Part shown: piece after piece, positions 6,139-6,655 of the stretch
How the letters are laid out: every line of letters begins with the position of its first letter
Position numbering within the stretch: position 1 is the first letter of the stretch
NCBI GenBank assembly: GCA_009837685.1
Contig: VXTA01000115.1
Location: forward strand, 1-6,655
Source: Chloroflexota bacterium
Lineage (GTDB): Bacteria > Chloroflexota > Dehalococcoidia > Lucifugimonadales > Lucifugimonadaceae
Length of the DNA stretch: 6,655 nucleotides
Direction of reading: 5' to 3'
Notes under the pieces: model-generated
Databases searched by the model: none
Told to the model about the DNA's origin: nothing
The model's input: only the letters and a program-made list of their open reading frames with translations
Program-made: the position numbers and the translations under genes

Positions 6139-6655
6139 CTAGGATGCGGGGCCGTCTTCGTTTTCGCCGATGGTGATTACGCGGAGGAGGTTGGTGCTTC
6201 CGGACTTGCCGATGGGGACGCCGGCTACTAGTACGACGGTGTCGTTGTCTTTTGCGAAGCCTTGCTCTTTTGCGAGCATTGCGGCGTAGTCGAACATCTG
6301 ATCGAGTTCCGCGAGGCGTTCAGTTAGGAGGGGGATTACGCCCCAGCGCATAGAGAGGTTGTTGAGGGCTTTTTCGCTTGGTGAGAGTGCGATGATGGGT
6401 GTTCGAGGTCGGAATGCGGCAACCCGATCGGCGGTGGTGCCGGTTTCGGTGAATGTAATGATGGCTTTTGAGCGTAGGGTATCGGCGGTTCGCGCCGCGT
6501 CGAAGGCGATGATGGAGTTGATCTGGGCGTATCGTCCTTCTTTGTCGATGATTGCCATGCGTCGGTTTCGCAGCATGGCGTTGTCGAGGAAGCGTTCGGC
6601 GATTTTGGAGACGCGGGCCATGAATCTGACTGCCGCGACGGGGTAGTCGCCGACG
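6139..6655 (-). CDS. pyk: Pyruvate kinase, C-terminal part only; gene continues beyond the right edge
   Basis: The minus-strand frame ends with TAG at 6139-6141 and stays open to the right edge, giving about 172 visible residues. It begins with VGDYPVAAVRFMARVSKIAE, matching the conserved GxYPxEAVxxM helix that closes the catalytic barrel of pyruvate kinase. The regulatory C-terminal domain follows: IIAFDAARTA, then AIITFTETGTTADRVAAFRPRTPIIALSP, which is typical of this enzyme, and a final VVLVAGVPIGKSGSTNLLRVITIG strand pair. The enzyme converts phosphoenolpyruvate and ADP to pyruvate and ATP in the cytosol. The internal ATG at 6621 is not the start. The gene converges on the DUF4129 gene with 15 bases between the stops and no clear terminator hairpin. 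Nothing links it functionally to the MoxR cluster. The catalytic residues lie outside the window. Confidence 0.94.
   Translation of the reverse strand, partial: VGDYPVAAVRFMARVSKIAERFLDNAMLRNRRMAIIDKEGRYAQINSIIAFDAARTADTLRSKAIITFTETGTTADRVAAFRPRTPIIALSPSEKALNNLSMRWGVIPLLTERLAELDQMFDYAAMLAKEQGFAKDNDTVVLVAGVPIGKSGSTNLLRVITIGENEDGPAS

Noticed and set aside
6111..6142. Direct repeat GAGTCTAG at 6113-6120 and 6135-6142 between the convergent stops, with the palindrome CTAGCTAG
   Set aside because: Eight-base copies are too short to be meaningful, and no stem-loop plus U-tract is present, so I do not call a terminator.
6359..6646. Plus-strand open frame opposite the pyruvate kinase gene
   Set aside because: The minus strand encodes clear pyruvate kinase motifs; the plus frame is a shadow.

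Overview
The window carries six protein-coding genes and, in the two intergenic gaps flanking the MoxR gene, a set of hairpin-rich repeats. Base composition is moderately GC-rich, with frequent GTG/TTG codons and two probable non-ATG starts among the complete genes. Together with the gene content this suggests a free-living bacterium, possibly a Chloroflexota lineage (SAR202/Dehalococcoidia-like). That assignment is an inference from overall look; no marker gene here settles it.

Layout. (1) Positions 1-919, minus strand: an exported metallopeptidase of the peptidase MA type with HELTH and a downstream WLNEG motif, cut off by the left edge. (2) 920-1066: a divergent promoter region. (3) 1067-1951, plus: a fumarylacetoacetate hydrolase (FAH) superfamily enzyme whose active-site segment resembles 2-keto-3-deoxy-D-arabinonate dehydratase. 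(4) 1952-2163: an intergenic stretch mostly filled by a multi-hairpin repeat. (5) 2164-6123, plus: a MoxR AAA+ ATPase, a DUF58 protein and a polytopic membrane protein with a C-terminal DUF4129 domain. This is the MoxR-DUF58-TgpA type of cluster. (6) 6139-6655, minus: the C-terminal part of pyruvate kinase, converging on the cluster and running off the right edge.

How the genes fit together. MoxR ATPases usually act as chaperone-like partners of proteins with von Willebrand A-like folds. DUF58 is such a partner, and the DUF4129 membrane protein occupies the place normally held by a TgpA transglutaminase. Here that third protein keeps the membrane part and DUF4129 but has no transglutaminase core: a linker of about 40 residues stands in its place, and its only cysteine lies inside DUF4129. 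The DUF58 and DUF4129 genes overlap by 8 bases. By contrast, MoxR and DUF58 are separated by 173 bases of palindromic DNA.

The most unusual non-coding signal is a pair of diverged copies of one intergenic element (about 1960-2106 and 3218-3326). They share an identical 11-base loop (TCGCTTCGCTT), but the flanking stems differ in sequence while remaining paired, and further hairpins follow in the same order. A related palindrome lies just upstream of the second copy. This looks like a structured, dispersed repeat family rather than random spacer.
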